Origin: Nostoc mirabile CHAB5784
GTDB taxonomy: Bacteria > Cyanobacteriota > Cyanobacteriia > Cyanobacteriales > Nostocaceae
Length of the DNA stretch: 64,000 nucleotides
Direction of reading: 5' to 3'
Assembly: GCF_020829645.1 (NCBI RefSeq)
Contig: NZ_JAIVFS010000033.1
Location: 1-64,000 of the forward strand
A program made the position numbers and the translations under genes. Shown here piece after piece: positions 25,891 through 35,900 of this stretch (positions are counted from its first letter, which is position 1; each line of letters opens with the position of its first letter). The notes under the pieces are model-generated. The model was not told where the DNA came from. It saw nothing but the letters and a program-made list of their open reading frames with translations, and searched no databases.

Positions 25891-26496
25891 ATGCTAGAAA
25901 ATCGTGATTATACCTTGATTATCGACAAAAGCGGCAGCATGGCAACCAAAGATCAAAAGGGTGGTAGAACTAGATGGGTTGCAGCACAGGAATCTACTTT
26001 AGCTTTAGCTAGTAAGTGTGAGCAATTTGACCCAGACGGCATTACTATTTATGTATTTTCTGGTAAATTTAAGCGATACGAAAATGTGACATCCAGTAAG
26101 GTAGTGCAAATTTTCCAAGAAAATGATCCCTCTGGTACAACTGACTTGGCAGGTGTATTAAAACATGCAACTGATGATTACCTTCAACGCAAAGCAGCCG
26201 GTCAAACCAAGCCAAATGGTGAAACAATTTTAGTGGTTACTGATGGTGAACCAGACGATCGCAAAGCAGTAATGAAGGTAATTATTGAAGTTTCTCGCCG
26301 CATTGATCGAGATGAAGAATTAGCTATTTCTTTCATTCAAGTCGGGACAGATCCCCAAGCTACCCGCTTTCTCAAAGTCTTAGACGATGAACTCCAAAGT
26401 GCTGGTGCTAAGTTTGATATCTGTGACACAATTACTATGGAAGATATGGAAGATTTGAGTCTATCGGAAGTGCTACTCAATGCCATTAATGACTAG
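25891..26496 (+). CDS. vWA domain protein, copy 2
   Basis: 201 residues, complete MIDAS (IIDKSGSMATKD, SGTTDLAGVL, VVTDGEPDDRKA), collinear with copy 1 over its whole length and ending LLNAIND versus LTNAITD. A local gene duplication is clear. The ATG follows GGAGAATTGAATA, with GGAG ten bases upstream. The salt-stress-type gene follows 30 bp downstream, so the two are probably one transcript. Confidence 0.88.
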   Translation: MLENRDYTLIIDKSGSMATKDQKGGRTRWVAAQESTLALASKCEQFDPDGITIYVFSGKFKRYENVTSSKVVQIFQENDPSGTTDLAGVLKHATDDYLQRKAAGQTKPNGETILVVTDGEPDDRKAVMKVIIEVSRRIDRDEELAISFIQVGTDPQATRFLKVLDDELQSAGAKFDICDTITMEDMEDLSLSEVLLNAIND

Positions 26497-26526
26497 CTAT
26501 ACCATTTTTTATTAGGAATTGCAAAA

Positions 26527-26922
26527 ATGGATTCCATTGATAAGCTATTAGCTGAACTCCAAACTGAATACAAAGAAGTACAACCAGAACAGCAGCAGTC
26601 AAAATCAGCCACAGCCAAATCGTTTATTCCATCATCGCCAAAGTCGGCATCTTTCATGGATAACCTTCTGGCAGAAGTTCAGGCTGATTTTGCAGAAGAA
26701 GATGCTGCTATTGAGTTAAAAAGACAGCAAGAACTAGAACAGCAACGAATTCGACAAGAACAACTCAAAGCCAAACAACTAGAGGCTTTGAAACTAGAAG
26801 CAAAAGAATGGTTAGCCAAAGTAGATCCACTTTCTTCCGAAGGACTTTGGTTTGAAAGGTTTGCTGAAAGTTACTCCTCAAAATTAGAGGCAGCGATTGA
26901 ATATTTAAAAAGTAATGAATAA
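26527..26922 (+). CDS. salt-stress protein, Slr1339 family
   Basis: 131 residues: two copies of a short motif (IDKLLAELQTEY at the N-terminus and MDNLLAEVQADF at about 39), a charged coiled-coil region (about 58-85, KRQQELEQQRIRQEQLKAKQ) and the conserved C-terminal block AKEWLAKVDPLSSEGLWFERFAESY. This matches the cyanobacterial Slr1339-type family linked to salt stress. Its repeated partnership with vWA genes suggests that the proteins interact. Soluble, no signal peptide. Confidence 0.8.
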   Translation: MDSIDKLLAELQTEYKEVQPEQQQSKSATAKSFIPSSPKSASFMDNLLAEVQADFAEEDAAIELKRQQELEQQRIRQEQLKAKQLEALKLEAKEWLAKVDPLSSEGLWFERFAESYSSKLEAAIEYLKSNE

Positions 26923-27003
26923 ACTCACAATAAATACACTGCAATTTTTATTTTTCTATAAAACCATATCAATTCTGCATAAACAATCCTTAACCCAAGC
27001 GGC

Positions 27004-27561
27004 ATGATTTTTATGCAAGAAAAAATCATACCGCTTTATCGTCCAAGCATTCTTTTTTTATCCGGTGCATCTGGGGTTGGGAAGACAACAATAGTCAATG
27101 CCCTTCGATCCCAAAATACAAGTGCATCTCACTTTTTTTTGCACTTTGATTCTATAGATGTTCCGTCTTTAACTGATATGATTGAGTACGCAGGTTCAGT
27201 AGAAAGATGGCAAGAAATAACAACTCACAAATGGATTGAAAAAATTACCAATAATTATCGCTCAACAGACACGGTAATTATAGAAGGACAAGTTCGCTTG
27301 AATTTTATTGAAGACGCTTGCCGAAAATTTGGTATCACAAGATATGCCATCGTTTTGATTGATTGTGATTGGAAAATAATGTGCGATCGCTTAATTAACA
27401 ATCGACAGCAACCAGACTTAATTAACAGTAATATGCAAAACTGGGCTAAATTTCTACACCAACAAGCACAGTTAAAAAATATTCCGATTATAAATACTTC
27501 TCAAAAAACGCTTAAAGAAGTTGTAGACATGATCCAAAATCAAGTCTTAGAGGATGTTTGA
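27004..27561 (+). CDS. P-loop nucleoside/nucleotide kinase-like protein
   Basis: 185 residues with a Walker A LSGASGVGKTTIVNAL (about 16-31), a DTVIIEGQVRLNF segment as Walker B-like, and an Arg-rich lid-like region (DRLINNRQQPDL). The size and layout are like small AAA/kinase proteins that phosphorylate nucleosides or other small molecules. No specific family is recognised. The start may be 27004 or 27013 (MQEKII). It has no operon partners; a MITE follows. Confidence 0.7.
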   Translation: MIFMQEKIIPLYRPSILFLSGASGVGKTTIVNALRSQNTSASHFFLHFDSIDVPSLTDMIEYAGSVERWQEITTHKWIEKITNNYRSTDTVIIEGQVRLNFIEDACRKFGITRYAIVLIDCDWKIMCDRLINNRQQPDLINSNMQNWAKFLHQQAQLKNIPIINTSQKTLKEVVDMIQNQVLEDV

Positions 27562-27587
27562 AAAGTCCTCTTGTCGGTATGAAATAG

Positions 27588-27764
27588 TTTTAGATCCCCC
27601 TAAATCCACGCCACTTGCTTCACTTGGGGAGACCCCAAGACCGCAGTGGCTCCCCGATAAATTGGGAGACTTTAATTCCGGTTCCCCCCAATTTATCGGG
27701 GAGCCAGCGCGGTCTTGGGGGTTTCCCCCATGAGCGACTGGCGTGGGTTAGGGGGGATCTAAAA
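27588..27764. repeat. MITE-like element with about 75-bp inverted arms
   Basis: TTTTAGATCCCCC at 27588-27600 mirrors GGGGGGATCTAAAA at 27751-27764. The arms stay paired, with mismatches, through ACCCCAAGACCGC and GGCTCCCCGATAAATTGGG, leaving only a short loop, so the transcript would fold into one long hairpin. It fills the gene-free stretch 27562-27874. Confidence 0.8.
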
Positions 27765-27874
27765 GTACCTAAAGTCACAGCGAAATACTTTTCAAACAAC
27801 CTCTTAATAAATTTAGTAGAGGCAAGGTAATCTTATTGCAGAAAGGGAGTAGTACAATTCATCTATGCTGAATA

Positions 27875-28216
27875 TTAATGGTGATTTGTTCGAGCTAACC
27901 GTTGCACAGCCCATTCATGCATAGCATAGAGAATTGGTTGTAAAGTTTCTCCTAAAGGCGTCAGAGAATATTCCACCTTGGGCGGAATTTGGGGATAAAC
28001 TTCTCGAAGAATAATACCGTCTTCCTCCATTTCTCTGAGTTGCTGGGTAAGCATCTTTTGCGTAACTCCAGGCAAAGCCCGTTGCAACTCACCAAACCGT
28101 TTTACGCCAGTCATTAATTCTCTAATAATCAAAACTTTCCAGCGTCCACCAATTACCTTTAAGGTAGTTTCTACTTCACAAGTCAGCCTGCTATTGTTTT
28201 CTGCTTCAGCTTTCAT
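27875..28216 (-). CDS. HxlR-family winged-helix regulator
   Basis: 113 residues with the HxlR signature: TLKVIGGRWKVLIIRELMTGVKRFGELQRALPGVTQKMLTQQLREME, then the wing (GIILREVYPQIPPKVEYSLTPLG). HxlR proteins are small dimeric DNA-binding regulators, often redox- or aldehyde-responsive, that control a neighbouring enzyme gene. Here a single Cys is present at about residue 13 (LTCEVE). No obvious target gene adjoins; the ferritin-like gene lies further upstream on the same strand. Confidence 0.9.
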   Translation of the reverse strand: MKAEAENNSRLTCEVETTLKVIGGRWKVLIIRELMTGVKRFGELQRALPGVTQKMLTQQLREMEEDGIILREVYPQIPPKVEYSLTPLGETLQPILYAMHEWAVQRLARTNHH

Positions 28217-28218
28217 AG

Positions 28219-28410
28219 TTAGTTTTTAGGAAAAACCTTACTCAGGTTTGCTAGGTAGTACTGATACTTCCAAGTATAAGTACATCCACAACACTCTACA
28301 AGATTTAACTGCTCTGTTTGATGGACTAAATTTTTTTGAGAATACCAATTTTTGCGCTGTTCGAGTTCTCTACTGGAGTAGCTGATTATTGTTTGTTTTA
28401 GGTCTTCCAT
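28219..28410 (-). CDS. unknown 63-aa ORF upstream of the HxlR gene
   Basis: Starts MEDLKQTIISYSSRELEQRKNW and contains CCGC and an aromatic-rich end. Its first 25 residues resemble the N-terminus of some small-molecule methyltransferases, so it may be a broken gene. No clear ribosome site. It ends 2 bp before the HxlR start. Confidence 0.3.
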   Translation of the reverse strand: MEDLKQTIISYSSRELEQRKNWYSQKNLVHQTEQLNLVECCGCTYTWKYQYYLANLSKVFPKN

Positions 28411-28646
28411 AATCTACTTGAGGATAGCGCGTCATACGAATTCACGAAAACCTTGATACATATAGATTTATCGTAGGTGCATGGCATTGTTCCTACCAAT
28501 ATATTTGTATCATTATTAAAGCAGAATAATATCAAGGAAAGAAGTGTGGAATTAGCTTGAAAGGCAAGGACAAACCTCGTGCCTTTCAAGCTAAATGTTG
28601 AATTTTCACAAATTTGTGAACATTAGATACTCAAGAATATCTATAA

Positions 28647-29390
28647 TTACGTAGCTACCAACTCAGAATCGATTTCCGACGGCGCACTATCCTGGACTAG
28701 CGATCGCGTTTCACCATTACGCTGGAGGATACCACCAACCATTGCTAACAAGGCGTTTACCTTGCGAGTTCGCCACATATCTACGAGTTTTTGCACTTTA
28801 CTAGCAGACATCCGTCGCATCATTGCTTCGTAGAGATAAGCAGCATGTCCAGTTTCATCTTGGGCAATACAAAGCATTCCTAACTTCAAATTACGAGCGG
28901 TTGACTCGTTATCAGGTAATACTTTCGCCATTCGCGCAAAGTCTTTACTAGCATCTAACTCAAGAATGTATGTGCTAGCCATAAACACATCCCAGTCAAT
29001 GACAGCTGGTTTTAGCTGTTCTTGGGTATAACCTTCAAAGAATGCTGCGAAAAAGGGACTACGCTGTTGTGATTTTTTTGTGGATGTAGTTTGGGGTTGA
29101 CCCTTGAAATCTATCACTTGTTTATTCAGCTGTTGTAAGGCGTGGGCAAAAATTTGACCATGCCTAGTTTCATCTGATGCATGTTTTGCTAGTTTTTCGG
29201 CTAGCCATGTATCGCCTTCGGCAGATGCGCGATCGCTAAGTGCAGATAAAAATGGCACAGAGCCAGATTCTGCCAACTGAAACCCCGCAAGGATGTTGGG
29301 GCGGGTTTTAGAATCACGAATTTGAGCAGCAGAGTAATAGGCAAAAACACCTGAACCAGCTAAATGCAGAACGTGAGTCAAGAAGTTCAT
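28647..29390 (-). CDS. ferritin-like diiron protein
   Basis: 247 residues, mainly helical, with two metal-binding type motifs: Glu in FQLAESGSVPFL and DETRHGQIF (ExxH-like), then LELDAS and AQDETGHAAYLYEAM. This duplicated E...ExxH pattern is that of the ferritin-like superfamily (diiron carboxylate oxygenases or reductases). No signal peptide. The substrate is unknown. In other cyanobacteria such proteins are annotated only as ferritin-like domain proteins. Single gene with a MITE upstream. Confidence 0.75.
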   Translation of the reverse strand: MNFLTHVLHLAGSGVFAYYSAAQIRDSKTRPNILAGFQLAESGSVPFLSALSDRASAEGDTWLAEKLAKHASDETRHGQIFAHALQQLNKQVIDFKGQPQTTSTKKSQQRSPFFAAFFEGYTQEQLKPAVIDWDVFMASTYILELDASKDFARMAKVLPDNESTARNLKLGMLCIAQDETGHAAYLYEAMMRRMSASKVQKLVDMWRTRKVNALLAMVGGILQRNGETRSLVQDSAPSEIDSELVAT

Positions 29391-29500
29391 CAGAAATTCC
29401 GCCTGACAATTGGAAGGTTACAATTCTTATACTAATCCGCATTTTCTATTGGTTGCCGCCAGAGGCTCTTATCATTTGGAATTGCCTGTGGCAGTATGTC

Positions 29501-29649
29501 ATATCATGTCCGCTTGATTACTTATTAAACCCGAAGAACCCCACCCCTTAATCCCCTCCCCGCAAGCGGGGAGGGGAGACAAAGCGTAGCTTTGGCGGGG
29601 TGGGGTGCAATGACTGTGGGAATCATAACTAATTATGCGGACATGATAT
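29501..29649. repeat. ATATCATGTCCGC MITE, copy A
   Basis: 13-bp perfect ends ATATCATGTCCGC/GCGGACATGATAT. Inside, a second inverted repeat CCCCACCCC/GGGGTGGGG encloses a module that starts TTAATCCCCTCCCC and ends GCTTTGGC. Compare copy C at 44922-45071, where that module is inverted. It accounts for the gene-free interval 29391-29718. Confidence 0.9.
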
Positions 29650-29718
29650 CAAAGGTTAACAAATATATCTTTGCATTTTGCTAGTATCATCCCACAGAGG
29701 TAATGCAGGTAACTTTGG

Positions 29719-30312
29719 ATGGAGAAATTAATTAAACCAGTGCGATTTTGGCTTTGTGCAACTATCCTAATTTTGGGTTTGATAGGCTGCGATGTCGTGC
29801 GACAAGCCGCTTCGCGTCTACGCTTTATGGGTACTTCTGGAGAACCAGTTGAGCGAGTCAGTGATGGCGATACTTTAGTAGTGAAAGATACTAACGGCAA
29901 AAATCTTACCGTGCGTTTTGCTTGTGTAGATGCGCCAGAAATAGCTCATACTAATAAAGAAAAGCAGAGTAAACGCACTAGCGATCGCAACCAATTTACT
30001 TGGGGTGTGAAAGCCCAAGAACGGGTGCAAGAACTGGTGCAACAAGGAGGCGATCGCGTGACTTTGAATATCACCGACAGCGATCGCTATGGACGTAAAA
30101 TTGCCGAAGTTCGTTTAAAAAATGGCACTTTTGTGCAACAGGTATTATTGCAAGAAGGTTTAGCAAAAGTGTATCGTCCCTATTTAAACAAATGTCCTAG
30201 CAAAGACTTAGTTCAACAAGCCGAAGCTGAGGCCAAGCAACAACGGCTTGGTGTTTGGAGTGATACTAAATTTGTGAACCCTTGGGAATATCGCAGCCTA
30301 TATAAAAAGTAA
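29719..30312 (+). CDS. thermonuclease (SNase)-family lipoprotein
   Basis: 197 residues. The N-terminal lipoprotein signal has a hydrophobic core and lipobox LIGC (Cys about residue 24), so the protein is probably membrane-anchored on the outside of the inner membrane or in the thylakoid lumen. The staphylococcal-nuclease domain (about 40-190) shows VSDGDTLVV, VRFACVDAPE, SDRYGRKIAEV and the helix NLYLVQEGLA-type region (VLLQEGLAKVYRPY), with the Arg/Glu/Arg catalytic pattern. It cleaves DNA and RNA in a Ca-dependent way in characterised relatives. Single gene. Confidence 0.85.
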   Translation: MEKLIKPVRFWLCATILILGLIGCDVVRQAASRLRFMGTSGEPVERVSDGDTLVVKDTNGKNLTVRFACVDAPEIAHTNKEKQSKRTSDRNQFTWGVKAQERVQELVQQGGDRVTLNITDSDRYGRKIAEVRLKNGTFVQQVLLQEGLAKVYRPYLNKCPSKDLVQQAEAEAKQQRLGVWSDTKFVNPWEYRSLYKK

Positions 30313-30392
30313 AAACTCTAGCTGTTTCTAACTGAATGCACTACATTTTTTAGCATTGCACATTTGCGCGATGATTTAGCAACTTCCAAAAT

Positions 30393-30422
30393 TCCCCCCT
30401 GCCCCCTGCCCCCTGCCCCCTG
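30393..30422. repeat. heptamer array CCCCCTG, four units
   Basis: STRR-class array between two converging genes. Confidence 0.85.
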
Positions 30423-30437
30423 CTTCCCCTACCTCCC

Positions 30438-31319
30438 CTACTCCTCTCCCCAAGTTTGCAGTTGCAAATACACGAGTACCATCGTCACTCCTAGTAACAC
30501 CGTCGCGGCGGCTGCTGCATAACCAAAATCAAACTGAGCAAAAGCCTCTTGGTAAATGTAGTAAACTAGCAAATTAGTCGAATTCAGTGGCCCACCGCCA
30601 GTCATCACAAAAACTTGCTCAAAACTCCGCAATGTAAAAATCGCGGTAGTGATGACTGCAAATATCACAGTCGGGCGCAATCCAGGGAGAGTAATATACC
30701 AAAATTGTTGCCAAGCATTTGCTCCATCCAAATCTGCTGCTTCATAACGACTGGGAGGAATTGCTTGCAACCCTGCTAAAAAAACTACCATATTGAAACC
30801 GAGTTGTTTCCAAATACTCATTAAAATAATTACTGGCATTGCCCAAAATGTGTCTCCTAGCCAGGGTATGGCTGGAATACCGAAAAAATCTAAAAGTCCG
30901 TTAACTGGCCCTAATGTTTGAAACAGCCAGCGAAATCCTAAACCGGCTGCCACAAGTGAGATAATTGAAGGCAGAAAATAGGCACTTCGCAAGATGCCCC
31001 GCAAGGGAATGGAGCGGTTTAATAGTACTGCCAATCCCAAAGAGATAACTAAACTGGGAATGATAGTGGCAACAGTAAAATAAAACGTGTTACCCAGAAC
31101 TTGCCAGAAGTCGGGGTTGAGTAGCAAGCGCGAATAGTTTTTTAAGCCTATCCAATAAATACCTTTTAGAGTGAAACTACCAGCAGTGAAACTGAGGTAA
31201 AACAAATAGGCGATCGGCCAAATGATAAAAACGCCCAGCAAAATTAGTGCTGGTGTGAGAAAAATCCAGGCAGCTACTGTATCATTATCCAACCACGACT
31301 TAATATTTTTTTTTTGCAT
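30438..31319 (-). CDS. sugar ABC transporter permease (MalF/UgpA type)
   Basis: 293 residues with six transmembrane segments and the inner-membrane permease loop EAADLDGANAWQQFWYITLPGLRP (EAA-x3-G-x9-I-x-LP), which docks to the ATPase. The family imports sugars, polyols or glycerol-phosphate. Partner permease, binding protein and ATPase are not in the window, as is usual for scattered cyanobacterial systems. Its first bases and the purN start form the 124-bp unit that is duplicated at 36494. In the ancestral order this gene was divergent from purN. Confidence 0.88.
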   Translation of the reverse strand: MQKKNIKSWLDNDTVAAWIFLTPALILLGVFIIWPIAYLFYLSFTAGSFTLKGIYWIGLKNYSRLLLNPDFWQVLGNTFYFTVATIIPSLVISLGLAVLLNRSIPLRGILRSAYFLPSIISLVAAGLGFRWLFQTLGPVNGLLDFFGIPAIPWLGDTFWAMPVIILMSIWKQLGFNMVVFLAGLQAIPPSRYEAADLDGANAWQQFWYITLPGLRPTVIFAVITTAIFTLRSFEQVFVMTGGGPLNSTNLLVYYIYQEAFAQFDFGYAAAAATVLLGVTMVLVYLQLQTWGEE

Positions 31320-31377
31320 CTATAATTAACCCTCTTAGCTGTTATGATCCTCCGCCTTGATTTTACCCTTACCTTGG
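31254..31377. repeat. left copy of the permease/purN junction duplication
   Basis: Contains the permease 5' end and the first dozen codons of a purN copy (ATG at 31344, reading MILRLDFTLTLG). It is about 85-90% identical to 36494-36616. Confidence 0.85.
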
Positions 31378-31418
31378 GTAAGCTCTTGGTTCATAATTAT
31401 CTCTACTTGGAGTCTTTA
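31373..31418. repeat. 46-bp direct repeat, left copy
   Basis: Starts CTTGGGTAAGCTCTTGG and ends GGAGTCTTTA; identical to 32823-32868. The two copies bracket the toxin-antitoxin genes. Confidence 0.9.
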
Positions 31419-31570
31419 AACTAAGTTTTGCATCAAAGCCCAGCAGGTGCGTAGTTTACAGCCGTAGGCATCGCTTATACTTTAAGTAACGTAGTTGGTG
31501 ATGGACTTATTTTGATACTACTATCTTACTTGTTGACTTAATATGCTATTATTAGCATAATTAGCAATAC

Positions 31571-31948
31571 ATGAGTAAAAAACAAGAAAAACCCCTCAAA
31601 TGGATTGCAAGCGCTCTTGATGATTTAAAAGATTTCCCTGAAGATGTGCAAGATGTAATGGGTTATGCTTTGGATTTAGCACAACATGGTGAAAAGCATC
31701 CTGACGCAAAACCTTTGCATGGATTTACAGGCACTGGGGTTTTAGAAATTGTAGATGATTTTGAAGGAGATACATACAGGGCAATTTACACTGTTAAATT
31801 TGCAGGATTTGTTTACCTATTACATTCATTTCAAAAGAAATCAAAACACGGTATTGCTACACCAAAACAAGATATAGATTTAGTTAAGAAGAGACTCAAG
31901 GTTGCTCAGGAAGATTATTTACAAGAAATAGCAAAAACAATGGAGTAA
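31571..31948 (+). CDS. RelE/HigB-type toxin (Gp49-like, DUF891)
   Basis: 125 residues: LKWIASALDDLKDFPEDVQDVMGYALDLAQHG, PLHGFTGTGVLEIVDDFEGDTYRAIYTVKF and YLLHSFQKKSKHGIATPKQDIDLVKKRL match the phage Gp49-like branch of the RelE/HigB superfamily, ribosome-dependent mRNA nucleases in known cases. The toxin comes first and the HTH antitoxin starts 3 bp after its stop, the typical HigBA order. Confidence 0.88.
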   Translation: MSKKQEKPLKWIASALDDLKDFPEDVQDVMGYALDLAQHGEKHPDAKPLHGFTGTGVLEIVDDFEGDTYRAIYTVKFAGFVYLLHSFQKKSKHGIATPKQDIDLVKKRLKVAQEDYLQEIAKTME

Positions 31949-31951
31949 AAA

Positions 31952-32281
31952 ATGAGCAACGAAAATGATGTTTATATTAGTAACGGAAATGTCTTTGCTG
32001 ATCTAGGATTGTCTAATCCTGAAGAGCGCTTAATTAAAGCAGAACTTGCACGCAAAATTAGTGAAATTATTGCTAATCGCCAATTAAATCAAGTCCAAGC
32101 AGCCGAAGTTCTTGGAATAGATCAACCAAAAATATCTGCTTTAACTAGAGGGAAACTAAAAGATTTTTCAATAGATAGATTGATCAGATTTATAAACATT
32201 TTAGGTAATGATGTAGAAATTACAATTAAGCCTAAACCAGAAAGCCGTTCAATTGCTTGCACGACTGTAGTTTGTGAATAA
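31952..32281 (+). CDS. HigA-type XRE-family antitoxin
   Basis: 109 residues with a helix-turn-helix of the XRE type, ANRQLNQVQAAEVLGIDQPKISALTRGKLKDFSIDRLIRFINILG, and a basic C-terminus (TIKPKPESR). It should bind and silence the upstream toxin and repress the shared promoter. The 3' end overlaps the repeat-rich region before the coiled-coil gene. Confidence 0.88.
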   Translation: MSNENDVYISNGNVFADLGLSNPEERLIKAELARKISEIIANRQLNQVQAAEVLGIDQPKISALTRGKLKDFSIDRLIRFINILGNDVEITIKPKPESRSIACTTVVCE

Positions 32282-32414
32282 TTATCAAACGAAAAGGCAA
32301 CCTAAAGAAGTAAATGCGATGCCTACGGTGGTCACTGAGCCTCTTGTACTGAGGGCAGTCGAAGTATGCCGAAGTGCGGTAAACTACACACTTTTCCCCT
32401 ACTCACCAATCCTT

Positions 32415-32726
32415 ATGACACAACAACCAGACAGACTAGACCGAATAGAAGCAACACTAGAGAGAGTTTCACAACAGCTTGACAATCAGGTTGTAGTGAA
32501 TGCTGAACTGAGACAATCAACAACCGAACTGAGACAATCAACGGCAGAGTTAACCCAGTCAGTAAACGAAATTGCCAACTCAGTTAACTTGCTGCTGCAA
32601 ACAGTGACAATTCATCAACAAAACTTTGAAGTACTCGCCGTCAATATGCAGCAAATGCAAGCTTCAATTCTTAACTTGCAAACTGAAAACAGTCGAATAC
32701 TTGAGATTTTAGAAGGACAAGGCTAA
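32415..32726 (+). CDS. small coiled-coil protein
   Basis: About 103 residues, MTQQPDRLDRIEATLERVSQQLD..., with heptad-like spacing throughout and two near-identical segments, ELRQST and ELRQSTAEL. Such proteins are very common in Nostocales as unknown short coiled coils. The start is set at 32415; the longer in-frame ORF from 32274 runs through a scattered repeat (GATGCCTACGGTGGTCACTG) and is unlikely to be translated. Confidence 0.55.
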   Translation: MTQQPDRLDRIEATLERVSQQLDNQVVVNAELRQSTTELRQSTAELTQSVNEIANSVNLLLQTVTIHQQNFEVLAVNMQQMQASILNLQTENSRILEILEGQG

Positions 32727-32822
32727 CATTATGAACAAGTGCGCGATGCAAAGTTCATGAAAATTTAAGATCCAACTGCGATGCCTACGACGGTAAACTA
32801 CGCACTTTTCAACAGGCGATCG

Positions 32823-32868
32823 CTTGGGTAAGCTCTTGGTTCATAATTATCTCTACTTGGAGTCTTTA
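32823..32868. repeat. 46-bp direct repeat, right copy
   Basis: Identical to 31373-31418. Confidence 0.9.
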
Positions 32869-32982
32869 CTTAAACCTAATCCACTCTGTTTTTTGAAAAA
32901 AAAATTAGATCGTTCCGCTTCGCTACACTCAAAAAGGGTAAAGAAGAGAGGGCAGAGGGCAAAAGAGCTAAAGTATAAAGGG

Positions 32983-35900
32983 CTAAAGAGTCCTCCCAAC
33001 CGCGCAGACAACACGAAAACCAACATAGTTGTAGATGTCGTCGCGCTCCGCCCTACCGAAGTCGTCGTTGCGGGACGCGGAACGGCAGTTCCTAGGACTG
33101 TTGACCCAGGAACCGCCCCGCAGTATTCGATATTGATTATTATCTATCCATGCACTTCCATCACTAGGCGCTCCTTTATAGCTGTCATGCCAAGTATCTT
33201 GACACCACTCCCAGACATTCCCGTGCATATCGTATAATCCAAAGGCGTTGGGTGGAAAACTTCCTACTTCTGTTGTTACTTGAGGAGATTTTCTTTTTGG
33301 TGCAGAAGCGTAGGTGTAATTCCCATCGTAGTTGGCTAACTCAATTGTAATCGTCTCGCCAAAGTGAAATGGTGTCGTTGTTCCTGCACGACAGGCGTAT
33401 TCCCACTCTGCTTCACTAGGTAGGCGATATTTATGCCCAGTCTTTTCACTCAGCTTTTTGCAAAAGTCTACTGCATCATTCCAGGACACTGTTTCTACAG
33501 GACGTTTTGCTCCCTTAAAGTTGGACGGATTGCTACCCATTATTTGCTGGTACTGTTCCTGAGTCACTTCAAACTTGCCTATAAAAAAAGCAGGCACATT
33601 CACAGCGTGCTGTGGTTCTTCATATTTGGTTCGACCATTTTCACCGGGTGGCGAACCCATATTAAAAGAGCCTCCAAGAATCTGAACCATATCTAAAGTT
33701 ATGCCATTGCCTAAGTCCTCCTTAAAGAACTTAGCTTGCTTGTTAGGATCTCGTTTAATTACCTGTCCCTTTTTATCTACCGTTACCGTTTCAAACTTAA
33801 CCGTCCACAAGGGTAATCCAAATGCTTTAGACGCTTCTTTAATAGGGGGAATATATTTGGGTTCAGCTACAGAGATAGTTGTCGGTGATTGACGCTTAAT
33901 AGTTTCACCACCTACCACTGCTGTCATCAAATCTACACCTCCCAGACCAGCCCACTTCAAAAACCTTTGTAGGGTTATTCGCTCTTGAGCCGATTGAGTG
34001 GGTTGAGCAGAACTTGGCTGCTGAATCGGAGGTTTAATCAATTCTTGGCTTGCTACAACTCTGGTTTCAATTGCAGTAATGTCAGTTTGTTTAAGTCCTA
34101 GAGTCCGTTGAAATTGCCTTAACCTCTGCCGAACATCATCACTATCAAAGGAATTTCCTGCTTTAATTGTTTTAATTAATTCCTGCTCATAGTGCTGTAA
34201 TTTTTGGTGATATTTTACTTCCTCTTGTTGCTGTTGTTTCTCTGCCTCTTGTTGCTGTCTGATTCTCTCTTGCTGTTTCTGGTATTCTGCTTCTGAAGAT
34301 TGTTGAATAATAAGTGCTTCGATCGCAGCTATTTCCGCATCATTTAGTTCTAAAATTCGTTGAAAGCGCTGAAGTTCTTCACGAGTAACATCACTAAGAG
34401 GATATTCAAACTGCATCGACTCTCTAAACACCTCTTCATACTGCTGAAGCTTTTGCTGATGTTCCTTGATCGCAGCAATAATTGGATTTTCAATTGCAGT
34501 AACATCCTCAGCAGTCAGATTCAACGCTTGATGACGTTGCGTTAGTTGAGAGCGTTTGAAAGCACTAAGCGGATATTCTTGCTGAACACCTTCTGTAAAC
34601 TCTTGCTCATATTGCCGCAAGTTTGCTTGATGCGTTGCAATCTCGGCATTAATTCGCCTCTCAATCGCTCTCACATCCCCTTCACTCAACCCCAACGTCT
34701 GCCACGTTTGCTGCAACTGCTTTTGCGTCACCTCATCTGGATAATGCTGGCGCTGCGTCGCCTTCACAAACGCCTGCTCGTACTGCTGGAGTTTTTGATG
34801 ATAGCTTTCAATCTGTGTTGTGATTTGGGCTTCAATTGGTGCAACATCTACATCCCTCAGTCCCAAGCGCTGCTGCTGTTGGCGTAAATTATTCCGGGTT
34901 GCCTCACTGAGAGGATATTCCTGCTGGGTGGCAGTAAAAAACAGCCGTTCGTAGTCCCGGAGTTTTTGGTGATGTGCCTCTACCTCAGCCGTAATCTGAG
35001 ATTCTATCGCGGCAATATCTCTATCCGCAAGCTCTAATTGCTGCTGAGTTTGCCGTAAGCGATCGCGGCTTGCTGCACTCAAGAGAAACTCTTGTCGCAG
35101 TGCCGTTGTAAACGCCTGCTGATAAGTTTGCAGGTTTTGCTGATGCGTCTTAAACTGTGCAGTCACTTGTGCCTCAATCGGCATCGTGTCCTCATTCCGC
35201 AGCCCCAAAGTTTGCTGGAGATTTTGCAGATCGTGGCGATCGCTATCTGTAATCGTTTCGTCTCGCTCCAGTAACTCGGTGAACACCTGCTGATAGTGCT
35301 GGAGTTTTTCGCGGAACTGGTTGCGGTAAGGTTCTAATATCTCATCTTCAATCGCCTTCGCCTCAGTTGTCTCCAATCCCAAGCAAGTCCTCTGATAATC
35401 TAATGTGCGACGACCAACAAGAGAAATTTCGCCTCGATGAATAAATCGCGCTACCTCTTTACGGTATCGCTGCCTGGGATCACCCGGAGCCACCTTTGCC
35501 AGTCGAATTTTAAAGCCTTCTCGAATTGCATAAATTTCCGGCTTCATCGCCGGTTGAAGTTCTCGCACCTTCTGACTGGCGTATTCATGGAGTTCATCAA
35601 TGGAGATAAATTCATCTTGATCGCGATCGGCTTCTCCTGACTTGATCCCTTCAATCAAAAAACGAGTGTAAATCGATAAATCTTGCCCCTCTTGCTCAAA
35701 GGAATATTGAGTTGAAGTAGAAGAAGTCAATACAGCTCGTCCTTCACCGCCTAACTGCTCCCGGATGTCAATCATGCCGTCATCTTTGGCAGACATTCCC
35801 TCGGCAAACGCGCCACTAAAGCAGCTATCTAGGATTACCACCTGCCGACGGGAGCGGCTTTCACTCATGCGATCGTGAATAAAATTGGCAGACACCGACG

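Noticed and set aside
27615..27830. 71-aa ORF
   Set aside because: Lies almost completely in a hairpin MITE arm.
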